Below are positions 9,002 to 17,907 of a DNA stretch of 64,000 bases, piece after piece. Every line of letters begins with the position of its first letter. Position 1 is the first letter of the stretch. Source of the DNA: Pseudobacillus lumedeiriae. Lineage in GTDB: Bacteria; Bacillota; Bacilli; Bacillales; Domibacillaceae. The notes beneath the pieces are model-generated. The model was given only the letters and a program-made list of their open reading frames with translations, made no database searches and was not told the origin of the DNA. Position numbers and translations under genes: made by a program. The stretch spans positions 61,239 through 125,238 of the forward strand of contig NZ_JAUIYO010000007.1 in NCBI RefSeq assembly GCF_044891285.1, in the 5' to 3' direction.

Positions 9002-9907
9002 TTGAATCAGTTTCGGTATTCTTTATTTATTTTAATAGGGGCAAGCAGTTATGGCTTTCAAGCTTCTATTGTTAAGCTGATGACGAATGCCGGCTATGAG
9101 GCGGCTCATGCGGCTAGTTCTCAATACCTTTTCGGACTGCTGCTGCTGTTCATTCCATTTATCTTAACAAAACGTGTGAAGGTAAATGGCAAACAGACTT
9201 TGTCCCTGTTTGGTGTCGGCATTTTATTAAGCTTAACAGGAGTATTTTATGCTATTAGTATACAGGAGCTGTCTGCTTCAGTAGCCATCGTTTTGCTTTT
9301 CCAATTTACCTGGATTGGAGTTCTCATTGAATCTATTTATTTAAGAACTTTTCCTTCTCATCTAAAGATCATTTCAATTATTCTTTTATGGGTAGGTACA
9401 CCATTCGCTGCTGGTGTGTCCCCTGAAGGGCTAGGATTGTTAAACAATACAAAAGGTCTTGTGTATGGTTTTCTTGCTGCCTTGATGTTTGCATTGTACC
9501 TCTTCTTTAGCGGCAAAGCAGGAAAAGGGGTGCCAACGATTCAAAGAAGCTTCATCATCGCTATTAGCGGATTGCTCACTACTTTTCTATTTATATCGCC
9601 TGCTTTTATCGTCGATGGCACGATCACGGACGGTTTGTGGAAATATGGCTGGCCGATCGGATTGTTTGGCGTATTTGTGCCTGTTGTTTTCTTTGCATTA
9701 GGTACACCGCATGTCGATTCAGGGATAGCGGCCATTCTTGGTGCTGCGGAATTACCAGCGGCAATGATTGGAGCGATGCTCATTGTTGGAGAACAATTGA
9801 CACTCGGGCAGGCAGCCGGGATTGTACTAATCTTAATCGGTATTGGTGTTCCGCAATGGCGTTCGAGGAAAAATGTGGATTCAAAGAAGTTTTCTAGCAG
9901 TTGTTAA
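9002..9907 (+). CDS. EamA/DMT-superfamily membrane transporter
   Basis: The TTG at 9002 is preceded by AAAGGAGG at ideal spacing, so I prefer it to the TTG at 8948. The 301-residue protein has about ten hydrophobic segments in two homologous halves, as in drug/metabolite exporters of the EamA type. The first half has the typical ATSYGFQ-like entry (GASSYGFQASIVKLM); the second half ends with a glycine-rich GEQLTLGQAAGIVLILIG helix and a short basic tail. The family exports amino acids or other metabolites. The substrate here cannot be predicted. It stands alone and divergent from yitJ. Confidence 0.82.
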   Translation: MNQFRYSLFILIGASSYGFQASIVKLMTNAGYEAAHAASSQYLFGLLLLFIPFILTKRVKVNGKQTLSLFGVGILLSLTGVFYAISIQELSASVAIVLLFQFTWIGVLIESIYLRTFPSHLKIISIILLWVGTPFAAGVSPEGLGLLNNTKGLVYGFLAALMFALYLFFSGKAGKGVPTIQRSFIIAISGLLTTFLFISPAFIVDGTITDGLWKYGWPIGLFGVFVPVVFFALGTPHVDSGIAAILGAAELPAAMIGAMLIVGEQLTLGQAAGIVLILIGIGVPQWRSRKNVDSKKFSSSC

Positions 9908-9923
9908 TGATTTTCCAAGGAAA

Positions 9924-10054
9924 TGAAAGAGGTTGACTCAGAAGGGTCTGTTCCTGCTTTCAATAGACTATATATTATAGAAGTTACTCCTTCGAATATA
10001 CAGTCTGTTGTTAGTGTGGGAGCAGACTCTTTCATTTTGAGTCAACCTTTTTGG
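9924..10054. repeat. Nested palindromic element / probable terminator
   Basis: An outer 10-bp inverted repeat (GGTTGACTCA ... TGAGTCAACC) followed by TTTTT encloses a second imperfect pair (GGGTCTGTTCC ... GGGAGCAGACTCTT) and an AT-rich inner stem. It sits between the convergent EamA and mreBH genes. The outer stem and T-run look like a terminator; the extra 100 bases of nested structure are more than termination needs. Confidence 0.5.
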
Positions 10055-10077
10055 CAGAAATAAAATACAAAAGACGG

Positions 10078-11085
10078 TTAGTTGGTTACTTTTTGCAAAA
10101 TTTTCATGACGTGCAGCGAGCGTCCAGTACCAATCGCAACAGATTCCAATGGATTAGGAGCAAGGTGAACGGGTACGATAATGACCTCGCTCAGCCATTC
10201 CTGTATGCCGTTTAACAGAGCGCCGCCGCCGCTGATGACTACGCCGCGATCAACGATGTCACCGCTTAGTTCAGGCGGAGAATTTTCCAAAGTGACGCGA
10301 ATCGTTTCTAGAATAGTAAGCAATGATTCTTTTATTGCTTTTTGAATTTCATAAGAGCTTATTTCAATTGTTTTAGGCAAACCTGTAACGAGATCACGCC
10401 CGCGTACATCCATCGTGCGCTCTTCGTGATCAATTAAAGCATAGCCGATTTCCATTTTAATTTTTTCCGCGGTCCGTTCACCGATGAGAAGGTTATATTG
10501 TTTGCGTACGTATTGAATGATATCTTCATCCAACTTATCACCGCCGACTCGGACTGAGTTGCAAGAAACAACACCGCCATAAGAGATGATCGCCACTTCT
10601 GTCGTGCCGCCGCCGATGTCAACGATCAAATTAGCGATTGGTTCTTCTACAGGCAAATCAGCACCGATCGCAGCAGCGACAGGCTCTTCAATTAAATGAA
10701 CGGTTTTTGCGCCGCTGCTTTTTACTGCATCTTCAATCGCTTTCTTTTCGACGGTTGTCGCTCCAGAAGGAGTGCAAACAACAACGTTTGGTTTGCGGAT
10801 TTTGAAACCTAACACTTTGCTGGCCTTTTTCATTAATCCTTTAAGCATTTCAGATGTAATATCAAAGTCGGCAATCACACCGTCTTTCATCGGGCGTGTA
10901 GCCGCAATGCGTCCAGGAGTTTTTCCAATCATTTCTTTAGCTTCTGTACCAATAGCGACCACTTTTTTTGTTTCCGTATCAATGGCTACGACTGATGGTT
11001 CATTGACGATAATTCCTTTATCTTTACTGTAAACAAGTAAATTAGCCGTTCCTAAATCGATTCCAATTTCCATTTGTCCAAACAT
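10078..11085 (-). CDS. mreBH: Rod-shape actin homologue MreBH
   Basis: The ATG at 11085 has GGAGG 7 bases upstream and gives 335 residues, the usual MreBH length. Actin-fold motifs are visible: phosphate 1 loop EIGIDLGTANLLVYS, phosphate 2 DIGGGTTEVAII, adenosine motif VVISGGGALLNG, and the MreB segments HLIEEPVAAAIGADLP and ESVAIGTGRSL. MreB proteins form membrane filaments that guide lateral-wall synthesis. It lacks mreC/mreD neighbours and matches MreBH better than MreB or Mbl from memory (for example NEPSVVAIDTETK and GKTPG), and MreBH typically stands alone. The paralogue choice is moderately sure; the family is certain. Confidence 0.9.
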   Translation of the reverse strand: MFGQMEIGIDLGTANLLVYSKDKGIIVNEPSVVAIDTETKKVVAIGTEAKEMIGKTPGRIAATRPMKDGVIADFDITSEMLKGLMKKASKVLGFKIRKPNVVVCTPSGATTVEKKAIEDAVKSSGAKTVHLIEEPVAAAIGADLPVEEPIANLIVDIGGGTTEVAIISYGGVVSCNSVRVGGDKLDEDIIQYVRKQYNLLIGERTAEKIKMEIGYALIDHEERTMDVRGRDLVTGLPKTIEISSYEIQKAIKESLLTILETIRVTLENSPPELSGDIVDRGVVISGGGALLNGIQEWLSEVIIVPVHLAPNPLESVAIGTGRSLHVMKILQKVTN

Positions 11086-11284
11086 ATTCATTCCTCCAAA
11101 TGACATCTCTATATAGTATAAAAAGGAACGAAGTGAACCGTATAGGGGACAAAATAAGGAAAATGGAATATTACAATTTGAACTCTATTATTACAGCGGT
11201 TTTCTCCAACAAGAATAATGAATGAAGCGATTTCGTGGAGGGAGAAGGGAAGAGGATGTTAATAAATCTTAATTTTTGTAAACT

Positions 11285-11312
11285 AAAAAACCGCTGGAAT
11301 TCAGCGGTTTTT
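11285..11312 (-). terminator. Terminator of the thioesterase gene
   Basis: AAAACCGCTG / CAGCGGTTTT with a 5-base loop has T-rich flanks on both strands. It lies 25 bases past the stop of the minus-strand thioesterase gene. Confidence 0.8.
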
Positions 11313-11336
11313 ACATGTTTATTACATTTTATCAGT

Positions 11337-11846
11337 CTATTTACCTGCAGAAGAAAAGAATGCCGCTAGTTCTTTGCTGTATTTTTTCCGTTCTTTCCGG
11401 TGTTCGGCCCGGCTGATGGCTGTTTGATTCAGCCATTTTTCTTCCTCTGTTTCAGGAATCACTTCAGGGATCACAACTGACCGCCCCGATTGGTCAAGAG
11501 CGACAAATGTTAAGAAAGAAATGGCTGCTACTTCCTTTTCTCCCGTCATTAAATTTTCAGATGATACTTTTACGAATACTTCCATGCTTGTTGTGCCTGT
11601 ATAAGATACCATGGCTTCAAGCGTAACTGCATCCCCTACACGAATGGGCTTTAGGAAATCAACAGAGTCTGTCGAAGCTGTCACTACAGGTTTTCTAGCT
11701 AGCTTTGTAGCTGAGATAGAGGCGATATTGTCTATATCTGCCATCAATTTACCGCCGAATAAAGTGCCATGATGATTTGTGTCAGGCGGGAAGACATGGC
11801 TCGTCTTAACAGACAGGGTATCTTTCATGAACTTTTTTTCTCTCAT
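11337..11846 (-). CDS. ykhA: Acyl-CoA thioesterase, hotdog fold (YkhA-like)
   Basis: The ATG at 11846 follows GCGAGG at 9 bases, giving 169 residues. The single hotdog domain carries PPDTNHHGTLFGGKLMADIDNIASI, with the conserved NHHGTLFGG and the catalytic-region Asp, then a second strand block and a basic C-terminal tail (EHRKERKKYSKEL). It belongs to the cytosolic acyl-CoA hydrolase group that releases fatty acids and CoA, probably housekeeping control of acyl-CoA pools. It is monocistronic between mreBH and argF. Confidence 0.88.
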   Translation of the reverse strand: MREKKFMKDTLSVKTSHVFPPDTNHHGTLFGGKLMADIDNIASISATKLARKPVVTASTDSVDFLKPIRVGDAVTLEAMVSYTGTTSMEVFVKVSSENLMTGEKEVAAISFLTFVALDQSGRSVVIPEVIPETEEEKWLNQTAISRAEHRKERKKYSKELAAFFSSAGK

Positions 11847-11965
11847 ATGCGTTACCTCGCTAATTGATTTCATACATGTAGTATACCTCATATGATCAAA
11901 AAAACGGTTCTTTTACAAAAAAAATAGAAGAATTCAGAAAATAAGGTTGTATTTTAATTAATTTT

Positions 11966-11983
11966 AATGTATAAATATTAATA
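11966..11983 (+). promoter_or_regulatory. Possible ArgR operator (ARG box)
   Basis: AATGTATAAATATTAATA resembles the AT-rich Bacillus ARG box (CATGAATAAAAATGCAA-like) and lies about 70 bases before argF. AT-rich DNA gives such matches by chance, so this is only a candidate. Confidence 0.35.
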
Positions 11984-12049
11984 AGATCATAAACAGCGAA
12001 CAAATGAAAGAAACGATAAATTAAAAATGAGATACACGGGGTGAGAAAA

Positions 12050-13003
12050 TTGATAACAACAGATATACAAAAAACTCAGGCATTAAAAGGGAAAGATTTA
12101 TTAAAACTTGTGGATTATACTCCAGAAACGATAGAGGCACTTATTCATTTAGCAGATGATATGAAAAAGAATAGAGAAAAGTATTTTGATGCTTTAAAAG
12201 GTCAGCTTCTTGGAATGATCTTTGAAAAGCACTCCACGAGAACGCGCGTCTCGTTCGAAGCAGCTATGATTCAGCTTGGAGGCCATGCGATGTTTTTGAG
12301 CTCCAACGATATGCAAATTGGACGCGGCGAAACCATTGAAGACACAGGTAAGGTGTTATCAGGGTATTTGGATGGCATTATGATCCGTACGCACAGCCAT
12401 TCAAGAATTGAAGCATTGGCTGAGGCCGCAAATATACCTGTCATTAATGGATTAACGGATTTATATCATCCGTGTCAAGCTCTTGCAGATCTTTTAACTA
12501 TTTATGAAATCAAAGGTGAATTTAAAGGAACGAAACTTGTATATGTTGGAGATGGCAACAACGTCGCTCATTCATTGATGATTGGCGCAGTAATGATGGG
12601 GATGGACTTTACATTATCGACACCAGCCGGTTATGAAGCGGCTACTCAAATTGTGGAAATTGCTAAAGAAATTAGCTCGCAAACAGGAGCAAAACTTGAA
12701 TTTGTCGAAAATCCGCAAGAAGCAGTACAAGGAGCAGATTTTATTTACACAGATGTATGGACGAGTATGGGACAGGAGGAAGAAGCGGAGGCACGTTTGA
12801 AGGATTTTGCTCCTTATCAAGTGAATGAACAGTTGCTGTCCTTTGCTAATCCAGATTGCAAGTTTATGCATTGTCTGCCGGCACATCGCGATGAAGAAGT
12901 TTCGGCTGGAGTGATGGACGGAGACGCATCTGTTGTATTTCAACAGGCTGAAAACCGGATGCATGCACAAAAGGCGGTTCTTTATAGCGCAATGAAAAAG
13001 TAA
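12050..13003 (+). CDS. argF: Ornithine carbamoyltransferase
   Basis: The enzyme joins ornithine and carbamoyl phosphate to citrulline. Diagnostic motifs are present: FEKHSTRTRVSFE (carbamoyl phosphate loop), HPCQALADLLT, the DVWTSMGQE segment and HCLPAHR with the catalytic Cys. I prefer TTG at 12050 (GGGGTGAG 5 bases upstream) to the GTG at 12041, which lies inside that Shine-Dalgarno stretch; this gives 317 residues. It is not in an arg cluster and no arcA/arcC is nearby, so an anabolic role is assumed. A possible ARG box lies upstream. Confidence 0.95.
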   Translation: MITTDIQKTQALKGKDLLKLVDYTPETIEALIHLADDMKKNREKYFDALKGQLLGMIFEKHSTRTRVSFEAAMIQLGGHAMFLSSNDMQIGRGETIEDTGKVLSGYLDGIMIRTHSHSRIEALAEAANIPVINGLTDLYHPCQALADLLTIYEIKGEFKGTKLVYVGDGNNVAHSLMIGAVMMGMDFTLSTPAGYEAATQIVEIAKEISSQTGAKLEFVENPQEAVQGADFIYTDVWTSMGQEEEAEARLKDFAPYQVNEQLLSFANPDCKFMHCLPAHRDEEVSAGVMDGDASVVFQQAENRMHAQKAVLYSAMKK

Positions 13004-13041
13004 GTCTGAGGGTGCCTAAAATAGCTCTTGTCTACCATTTG

Positions 13042-13071
13042 AAACGGACTGTTATCGGTCCGTTTTTTTTT
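13042..13071 (+). terminator. argF terminator
   Basis: AACGGAC / GTCCGTT with an 8-base loop is followed by a run of nine T. Confidence 0.85.
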
Positions 13072-13140
13072 CTGTGATTTAAAGGTGCCGTGGTAAAATA
13101 AACATACAATAGAAAAACGGCTGGAAAGGGAGTGGACTTA

Positions 13141-14046
13141 ATGGAGCTTCGGCAAATTAAATACTTTATGGAAGTAGCTAAAGAAGAGCATGTGACAGAA
13201 GCCGCTTACCGTCTGCATGTAGCGCAATCAGCAGTCAGCCGGCAAATTGCTAAATTAGAAGATGAACTCGGTGTAGAATTATTTTCGCGTGAAGGGCGAA
13301 ATGTGAAGTTAACCCATGCAGGCAGGATATTTTTGCAGCATATTGAATTGGCCATGGCTGAAATTGACCGCGCTGTGGCAGCGGTAGATAGTTACTTGAA
13401 TCCAGAAACCGGAAAGATTCGACTTGGTTTTCCTAACTCTCTTGCTACAAAAACGCTGCCGCGTGTGATCTCTGCTTTTCGGAGCCAATATGCGGACATT
13501 GGATTTGACTTTCATCAAGGATCGAACAAGGAACTTCGGGAGCTAGTGGAAAGAGGCGAGATTGATTTTGCTTTTGTCTCTCCGGTACCTGAAAGCACAC
13601 ATGAAATTTCAACCGAGATCTTTTTTTCCGAAAATATGAGAGTGCTGCTTCCAGATCATCATCGGCTGGCGAAAAGAGAGGAAGTAAATCTGCGGGAGTT
13701 AAGGCATGATCAATTCGTTTTATTTCGTACGGGTTATGATATGAGAAAACTCGTCATCGAAGCTTGCCGTCAAGTGAGTTTTGAACCTAAAGTTGGGTTT
13801 GAAAGTGAAGACATATATACGATTAAGGGGTTGGTAGAAGCGGGGCTCGGTGTCAGCTTGCTGCCGGAAACACTTTTAATCGAACAAACACCCCCTGGCA
13901 CAATCAGCCTGCCCATCAGTGTGCCGCAAGTAACAAGAACGGTCGGAGTGATTGTCACAAAAGTCCGTACGCTATCGCCTTCGGAAAAGTTATTTTATAA
14001 TTTTCTCATTGAATATTATGACCGATTGAATCAATTCAGTTTATAA
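13141..14046 (+). CDS. LysR-family transcriptional regulator, GltC-like
   Basis: The ATG at 13141 follows AAAGGGAG at 9 bases and gives 301 residues. The N-terminus is a typical LysR winged helix (MELRQIKYFMEVAKEEHVTE, then AVSRQIAKLEDELGVELFSR), followed by a linker helix and a two-lobe effector domain. Many segments recall B. subtilis GltC, the activator of glutamate synthase (HVAQSAVSRQIA, IKGLVEAGLGVSLLPE, PQVTRTVG). The usual target gltAB is not next door, so the regulated genes are unknown. A LysR protein normally binds its own promoter region; no operator was identified. Confidence 0.85.
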   Translation: MELRQIKYFMEVAKEEHVTEAAYRLHVAQSAVSRQIAKLEDELGVELFSREGRNVKLTHAGRIFLQHIELAMAEIDRAVAAVDSYLNPETGKIRLGFPNSLATKTLPRVISAFRSQYADIGFDFHQGSNKELRELVERGEIDFAFVSPVPESTHEISTEIFFSENMRVLLPDHHRLAKREEVNLRELRHDQFVLFRTGYDMRKLVIEACRQVSFEPKVGFESEDIYTIKGLVEAGLGVSLLPETLLIEQTPPGTISLPISVPQVTRTVGVIVTKVRTLSPSEKLFYNFLIEYYDRLNQFSL

Positions 14047-14102
14047 ATAGTATGAAAGGCTTGAGCCAATTAAAAAACTGTCTGAAATGATGAACCACAT
14101 AC

Positions 14103-14139
14103 AAAAAGCTGTCCCTTCGCATTAAGGGACAGCTTTTTT
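14103..14139. terminator. Bidirectional hairpin terminator
   Basis: AAAAGCTGTCCCTT / AAGGGACAGCTTTT with a 6-base loop and T-runs on both strands separates the convergent GltC-like gene and ampS. Confidence 0.85.
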
Positions 14140-14145
14140 CATATT

Positions 14146-14231
14146 GTCTATGTTCATGATGATTGTTGCCGTTGCCCCTTTGACGATTGGACCGCCCACG
14201 GCGGAAATCAACAGGGGTGTTTAACAAAGAC
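14146..14231. repeat. Dispersed repeat family A, short decayed copy
   Basis: The 86-bp segment starts GTCTATGTT and ends AACAAAGAC, with an internal CGGAAATCAACA. These are the ends and core seen in the other family A copies, and it has no coding capacity. It ends 7 bases before the ampS stop. Confidence 0.6.
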
Positions 14232-14237
14232 TTCATA

Positions 14238-15473
14238 TTAAACGCCTTCCGCCCAGTTTCCGTTCCGGAAGATTGGTTCGATTTCTCCATTTTCTTTAAT
14301 TCCATCAATATTCATTTGGGCTGAACCAATCATGAAGTCGACATGCGTGATACTTGTATTCAGGCCTTTTTGTCCAAGTTCCTCTTGTGACATGGATTTG
14401 CCGCCTTCGATGCAAAATGCATAAGCACTGCCGATAGCTAGGTGGTTAGAGGCATTTTCATCGAATAGCGTGTTGTAAAAGAGAATATTTGATTCTGAAA
14501 TAGGTGAATGATGAGGGACGAGGGCGATTTCCCCAAGGTAATGGGAGCCTTCATCTGTTTCCACCAATTTCTTTAATACGTCTTCTCCTTCTTTTGCCTG
14601 TACGTTTGTAATCCGGCCGTTGTCGAACGTGATTTTGAATTCATCAATAATGTTGCCGCCATAGCTCAATGGTTTTGTACTGGACACATACCCGTTGACA
14701 CCGGTTTTATAAGGAACGGTAAATACTTCTTCTGTCGGCATGTTGGCCATGAATTCCTGCCCATTTTCATTGATGCTGCCAGCTCCGACCCAGAGATGGC
14801 CATCAGGAAGATCAATCGTTAAATCTGTTCCAGGTGCCGTATAGTGAAGTTGTTTGAATCGTTTTTCGTTTAAATAATCGACTTTTTTGTGCAGTTCTTC
14901 ATCGTGTGTCTTCCAAGCTTCCACAGGGTTGTCTGTATCTGCACGTACAGCTTTAAAGATCGCTTCCCATAAGGCGGGCACTTGCTTTTCTTGATCAAGG
15001 TCAGGGAATACTTTTTCTGCCCATGCTTGGGATGGAGCAGCAATCACCGTCCAGCTGACTTTATCGGATTGAATGTATTGACGATATTTGCTCATCGCCT
15101 GCCCGGCTGCTTTTTGAAAACTGGCAATACGTTCTGGATTAACACCTTTTAATAAGTCCGGGCTGGAGGAGATGATGGACATAAAGGCTGCGCCTTCTTC
15201 TGCTGATTGTTCAAGCATTTGTACGCGCCATTTAGGAAATTCCTTAAATGCTTCGTCTGGAGCGAGATCATATTTCAGACGCGACACGACATCATCATCC
15301 CAATTCACATAAACATGCTTGGCGCCTGCTTTGTACGCTTTCTCTACGATTAATCGTACAAGATCAGCTGTGTTAATCGATGTGTTAATGACTAGCGTTT
15401 GGTCTTTTTGAATATTGACGCCTACTTTTACGGCCAGTTCAGCATACTTTTCTAACGTTTGTTGGAAGTCCAT
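14238..15473 (-). CDS. ampS: M29-family metallo-aminopeptidase
   Basis: The ATG at 15473 has AAGGAG 10 bases upstream and gives 411 residues, the size of AmpS/PepS. The M29 family removes N-terminal residues using two metal ions. Conserved elements include LPDGHLWVGAGSINENGQEFMANMPTEEVFT (metal-ligand Glu residues), GGNIIDEFKITFDNGRI, the His-rich LVPHHSPIS, and the C-terminal NTSITHVDFMIGS with His and Asp ligands. It is a cytoplasmic peptidase for peptide turnover and stands alone. Confidence 0.93.
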   Translation of the reverse strand: MDFQQTLEKYAELAVKVGVNIQKDQTLVINTSINTADLVRLIVEKAYKAGAKHVYVNWDDDVVSRLKYDLAPDEAFKEFPKWRVQMLEQSAEEGAAFMSIISSSPDLLKGVNPERIASFQKAAGQAMSKYRQYIQSDKVSWTVIAAPSQAWAEKVFPDLDQEKQVPALWEAIFKAVRADTDNPVEAWKTHDEELHKKVDYLNEKRFKQLHYTAPGTDLTIDLPDGHLWVGAGSINENGQEFMANMPTEEVFTVPYKTGVNGYVSSTKPLSYGGNIIDEFKITFDNGRITNVQAKEGEDVLKKLVETDEGSHYLGEIALVPHHSPISESNILFYNTLFDENASNHLAIGSAYAFCIEGGKSMSQEELGQKGLNTSITHVDFMIGSAQMNIDGIKENGEIEPIFRNGNWAEGV

Positions 15474-15677
15474 CCTATGCATTCTCCTTTTTTAAACAAA
15501 ATAGTGAATATATTCATTGTATCAAGAATAGAAGAAAGGGCAAAATGTTACGGTGAAAAATGAGGGTTTTTTGGATTGAGATTTCTTATAGGATGGGTAT
15601 CAGGAAAGGTGTGGCTTTATGAAGCGACTTTCAATTTTTTGTGTTTGCCATATTTACATGTGGGAAAACATAGATGG

Positions 15678-15710
15678 ACCCCCGAAGATGCGGGTTTAAT
15701 CTTCAGGGGT
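15678..15710 (-). terminator. Hairpin at the nsrR 3' end
   Basis: ACCCCCGAAGAT pairs with ATCTTCAGGGGT; one arm is the last codons of nsrR and the stop codon lies in the loop. There is no T-run, so it may stabilise the 3' end rather than terminate. Confidence 0.4.
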
Positions 15711-16142
15711 TGGTAATAATAGATTGCGTAAGGCGGTCGGGTTCACTGTCAGATCTTTCAGCGTATATTGATCAAGTACGGCAAGATAGGCTTGCAGCGC
15801 TTGATAAAGAATATGCCTTAGTCCGCATACTGATGTGATGGCACAGCTGTTTATATCTGGGTTGAAGCATTCGACTAAATGGAAGTTGTCTTCTGTTTGC
15901 CGCACGACTTTACCAATATTGATGTCTTCTGGCTGAAGAGCGAGCCGAATGCCGCCGCTGCGTCCGCGGATCGTTTCAATCAGCCCTAACTTACCAAGTT
16001 CATGAATCACTTTCATTAAATGATTTTTCGAAATTTGATAAGCCTCTGCTATTTCTTTAATATTGGAAAGTTCTTCTTCTGGTTTAGAAGCTAAATATAT
16101 TAATACACGCAGGGAATAATCAGTGTAAAGCGTTAATTTCAT
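15696..16142 (-). CDS. nsrR: Rrf2-family nitric oxide-sensing repressor NsrR
   Basis: The ATG at 16142 follows GTGGTG and gives 148 residues; the longer frame is excluded by this site. The protein has an Rrf2 winged helix (MKLTLYTDYSLRVLIYLA, IAEAYQISKNHLMKVIHELGKLG) and a wing RGRSGGIRLA. Three cysteines in CFNPDINSCAITSVCGL are placed as the Fe-S cluster ligands of NsrR, which releases DNA when NO attacks the cluster. It is divergent from hmp, the classic NsrR target, and a palindromic operator lies in the shared promoter region. Confidence 0.95.
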   Translation of the reverse strand: MKLTLYTDYSLRVLIYLASKPEEELSNIKEIAEAYQISKNHLMKVIHELGKLGLIETIRGRSGGIRLALQPEDINIGKVVRQTEDNFHLVECFNPDINSCAITSVCGLRHILYQALQAYLAVLDQYTLKDLTVNPTALRNLLLPTPED

Positions 16143-16241
16143 TTTTTTCACCACTATTTTTTTTGGTCTTATTTCTATTATATATGTCCACGTAATGGGA
16201 ATCAAAGAATGTGAACATTTTATTACACAAATCAAAAAGCA

Positions 16242-16270
16242 TTGATTTCGGTTTGAAAAAGGATTATAAA
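16242..16270 (+). promoter_or_regulatory. hmp promoter (sigma-A)
   Basis: TTGATT (16242-16247) and TATAAA (16265-16270) with a 17-base spacer lie directly before the NsrR operator. Confidence 0.65.
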
Positions 16271-16271
16271 T

Positions 16272-16294
16272 AAGATGTATCAAAAATACATCTT
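16272..16294. promoter_or_regulatory. NsrR operator
   Basis: A perfect palindrome AAGATGTAT-N5-ATACATCTT starts one base after the -10 box of hmp and ends 29 bases before its start codon. It agrees well with the known NsrR consensus AAGATGC-type half sites. Bound repressor would block transcription initiation. Confidence 0.88.
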
Positions 16295-16323
16295 TAAAAT
16301 AACTCATTATTGGAGGGCCTATT

Positions 16324-17532
16324 ATGCTATCCCAAAAAACTATTGATATCGTGAAATCTACTGCTCCTGTACTTGAAGAAAGAGGAAAAGATATTACTAC
16401 TCACTTTTACAAATCAATGTTTGCAGCACATCCAGAGCTTTTAGATATATTCAACCATGCGAATCAGCAGCAAGGGCGCCAACAAACAGCTTTAGCTACT
16501 ACTGTTTATGCAGCTGCAAGATATATTGATCAATTGGAAGTGCTGATCCCAGCGGTCACACAAATTTCTCACAAACACCGCAGTCTAGGGGTCAAGGCTG
16601 AACATTACCCAATTGTCGGCGAGTTTTTGTTAAAAGCGATTAAGGAAGTATTAGGTGATGCAGCAACAGATGAAATTATCGATGCGTGGGCCGAAGCATA
16701 TGGGGTGATTGCTAAAATATTTATTGACACTGAAGCGGGAATGTATAGAGAAGCAAGTGAACAGCTAGGCGGCTGGATGGACTTTAAAGAGTTTGAAGTA
16801 GCTGATAAAGTAGAAGAAAGCTCTCTTATTACATCTTTCTATTTCAAACCGAAAGACGGATCACAAGTACCTGCTTATAAACCGGGACAATATATTACAA
16901 TTAAGCTTCATATTCCTGGTGAAAAGAATATCGTTAATCGACAATACAGCCTATCAGCAGCTCCTGGTCAAGACTATTTCCGTATTTCTGTTAAACGTGA
17001 AGCGGATCATGAACCAGCAGGAAAAGCATCTAACTATTTACACGGCCATGTGAATAAAGGCGATGTCGTTGAATTGAGTGCGCCAGCTGGAGATTTCTAT
17101 CTCGATGTTGATAATGAAGCACCAGTTGCTTTGATCAGCGGGGGAGTTGGTATTACTCCGATGATGAGCATGCTTGAAACATTAGCAGCGAAAAATAGCA
17201 AACGTGAAATTGTCTTTATCCATGCAGCGCGCAACGAAGCGGCTCATGCATTTAAAGAGCATACACAACAAATGGTAAAAGAATTAGCCAATGCCCGTTC
17301 TTACGTTGCTTATGACAAGAAGACAGATGAACAAACAATGTGTGATGTGGAAGGACGTATTAGTGCTGAATTCTTAAAAGAAGTCATTTCTTCAGACAGC
17401 ATTTGTTACGTTTGCGGTCCAGTGCCATTCATGGGAGCAGTGATTGGCCATTTAAGTCAAAACGGTATTCCGGAAGATCGAATTAAATTTGAATTCTTCG
17501 GACCAGCTGTTGAGCTTTCAAAAGCACAATAA
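16324..17532 (+). CDS. hmp: Flavohemoglobin, nitric oxide dioxygenase
   Basis: Hmp oxidises NO to nitrate using O2 and NAD(P)H. The 402-residue protein has a globin domain (1-140) with distal Tyr29 (HFYK) and proximal His85 (ISHKHRSLGV), an FAD domain with RQYSLS and GKASNYLH, and an NAD domain with GGVGITPMMSML and the C-terminal CGPVPFM and FFGP. TGGAGGG precedes the ATG. NsrR is divergently encoded and its operator overlaps the start of transcription, so the gene should be NO-induced. Confidence 0.97.
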   Translation: MLSQKTIDIVKSTAPVLEERGKDITTHFYKSMFAAHPELLDIFNHANQQQGRQQTALATTVYAAARYIDQLEVLIPAVTQISHKHRSLGVKAEHYPIVGEFLLKAIKEVLGDAATDEIIDAWAEAYGVIAKIFIDTEAGMYREASEQLGGWMDFKEFEVADKVEESSLITSFYFKPKDGSQVPAYKPGQYITIKLHIPGEKNIVNRQYSLSAAPGQDYFRISVKREADHEPAGKASNYLHGHVNKGDVVELSAPAGDFYLDVDNEAPVALISGGVGITPMMSMLETLAAKNSKREIVFIHAARNEAAHAFKEHTQQMVKELANARSYVAYDKKTDEQTMCDVEGRISAEFLKEVISSDSICYVCGPVPFMGAVIGHLSQNGIPEDRIKFEFFGPAVELSKAQ

Positions 17533-17543
17533 AACAGATAAAA

Positions 17544-17590
17544 AAAGAGAGCGTTCCAAAAGCTTGGCTGTTGGGACGCTTTCTTTTTTT
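17544..17590 (+). terminator. hmp terminator
   Basis: AGCGTTCC / GGGACGCT with a 15-base loop, flanked by AAAGAG and CTTTCTTTTTTT. Confidence 0.8.
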
Positions 17591-17700
17591 GCGTATATCA
17601 CAAAAGAATTTTCACAAGATAGTCAAAAAAATGGAGATTTTCCTATAAAAAACTCTATAAAAATATACGATATACTTGTCGTATTGGTTTGTTTTTCGTT

Positions 17701-17798
17701 TGGCTATTTAATGATGAGTGTTGATGTTGCCCCTTTGTTGATTAGAGCGGCAGGCGAGTGTCTGTAATGGAAATCAATAAGGGAGTTGAACAAAGTCT
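17701..17798. repeat. Dispersed repeat family A copy
   Basis: The copy begins TGGCTATTTAATGATGA and ends AACAAAGTC, with GGAAATCAATAAGGG internally; it has decayed ends. It occupies much of the 375-base hmp-motA gap and codes for nothing convincing. Confidence 0.55.
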
Positions 17799-17844
17799 TT
17801 CGTTTAACAAGCCCTTTCACCTATAAAATAATTGTGAAAAAAGA

Positions 17845-17871
17845 TACAAAAAAACTTTTTCAGACCGATAT
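17845..17871 (+). promoter_or_regulatory. Sigma-D-type promoter of motAB
   Basis: TACA (17845-17848) and ACCGATAT (17864-17871) are 15 bases apart, matching the sigma-D consensus TAAA-N15-GCCGATAT with one mismatch per box, 37 bases before motA. Motility genes are standard sigma-D targets. Confidence 0.65.
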
Positions 17872-17907
17872 TAAAATTACAAAAATAAAAATACAGGGTG
17901 AATGAGA

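Noticed and set aside
17489..17767. 92-codon frame after hmp
   Set aside because: It starts inside hmp and runs through the hmp terminator and a repeat.
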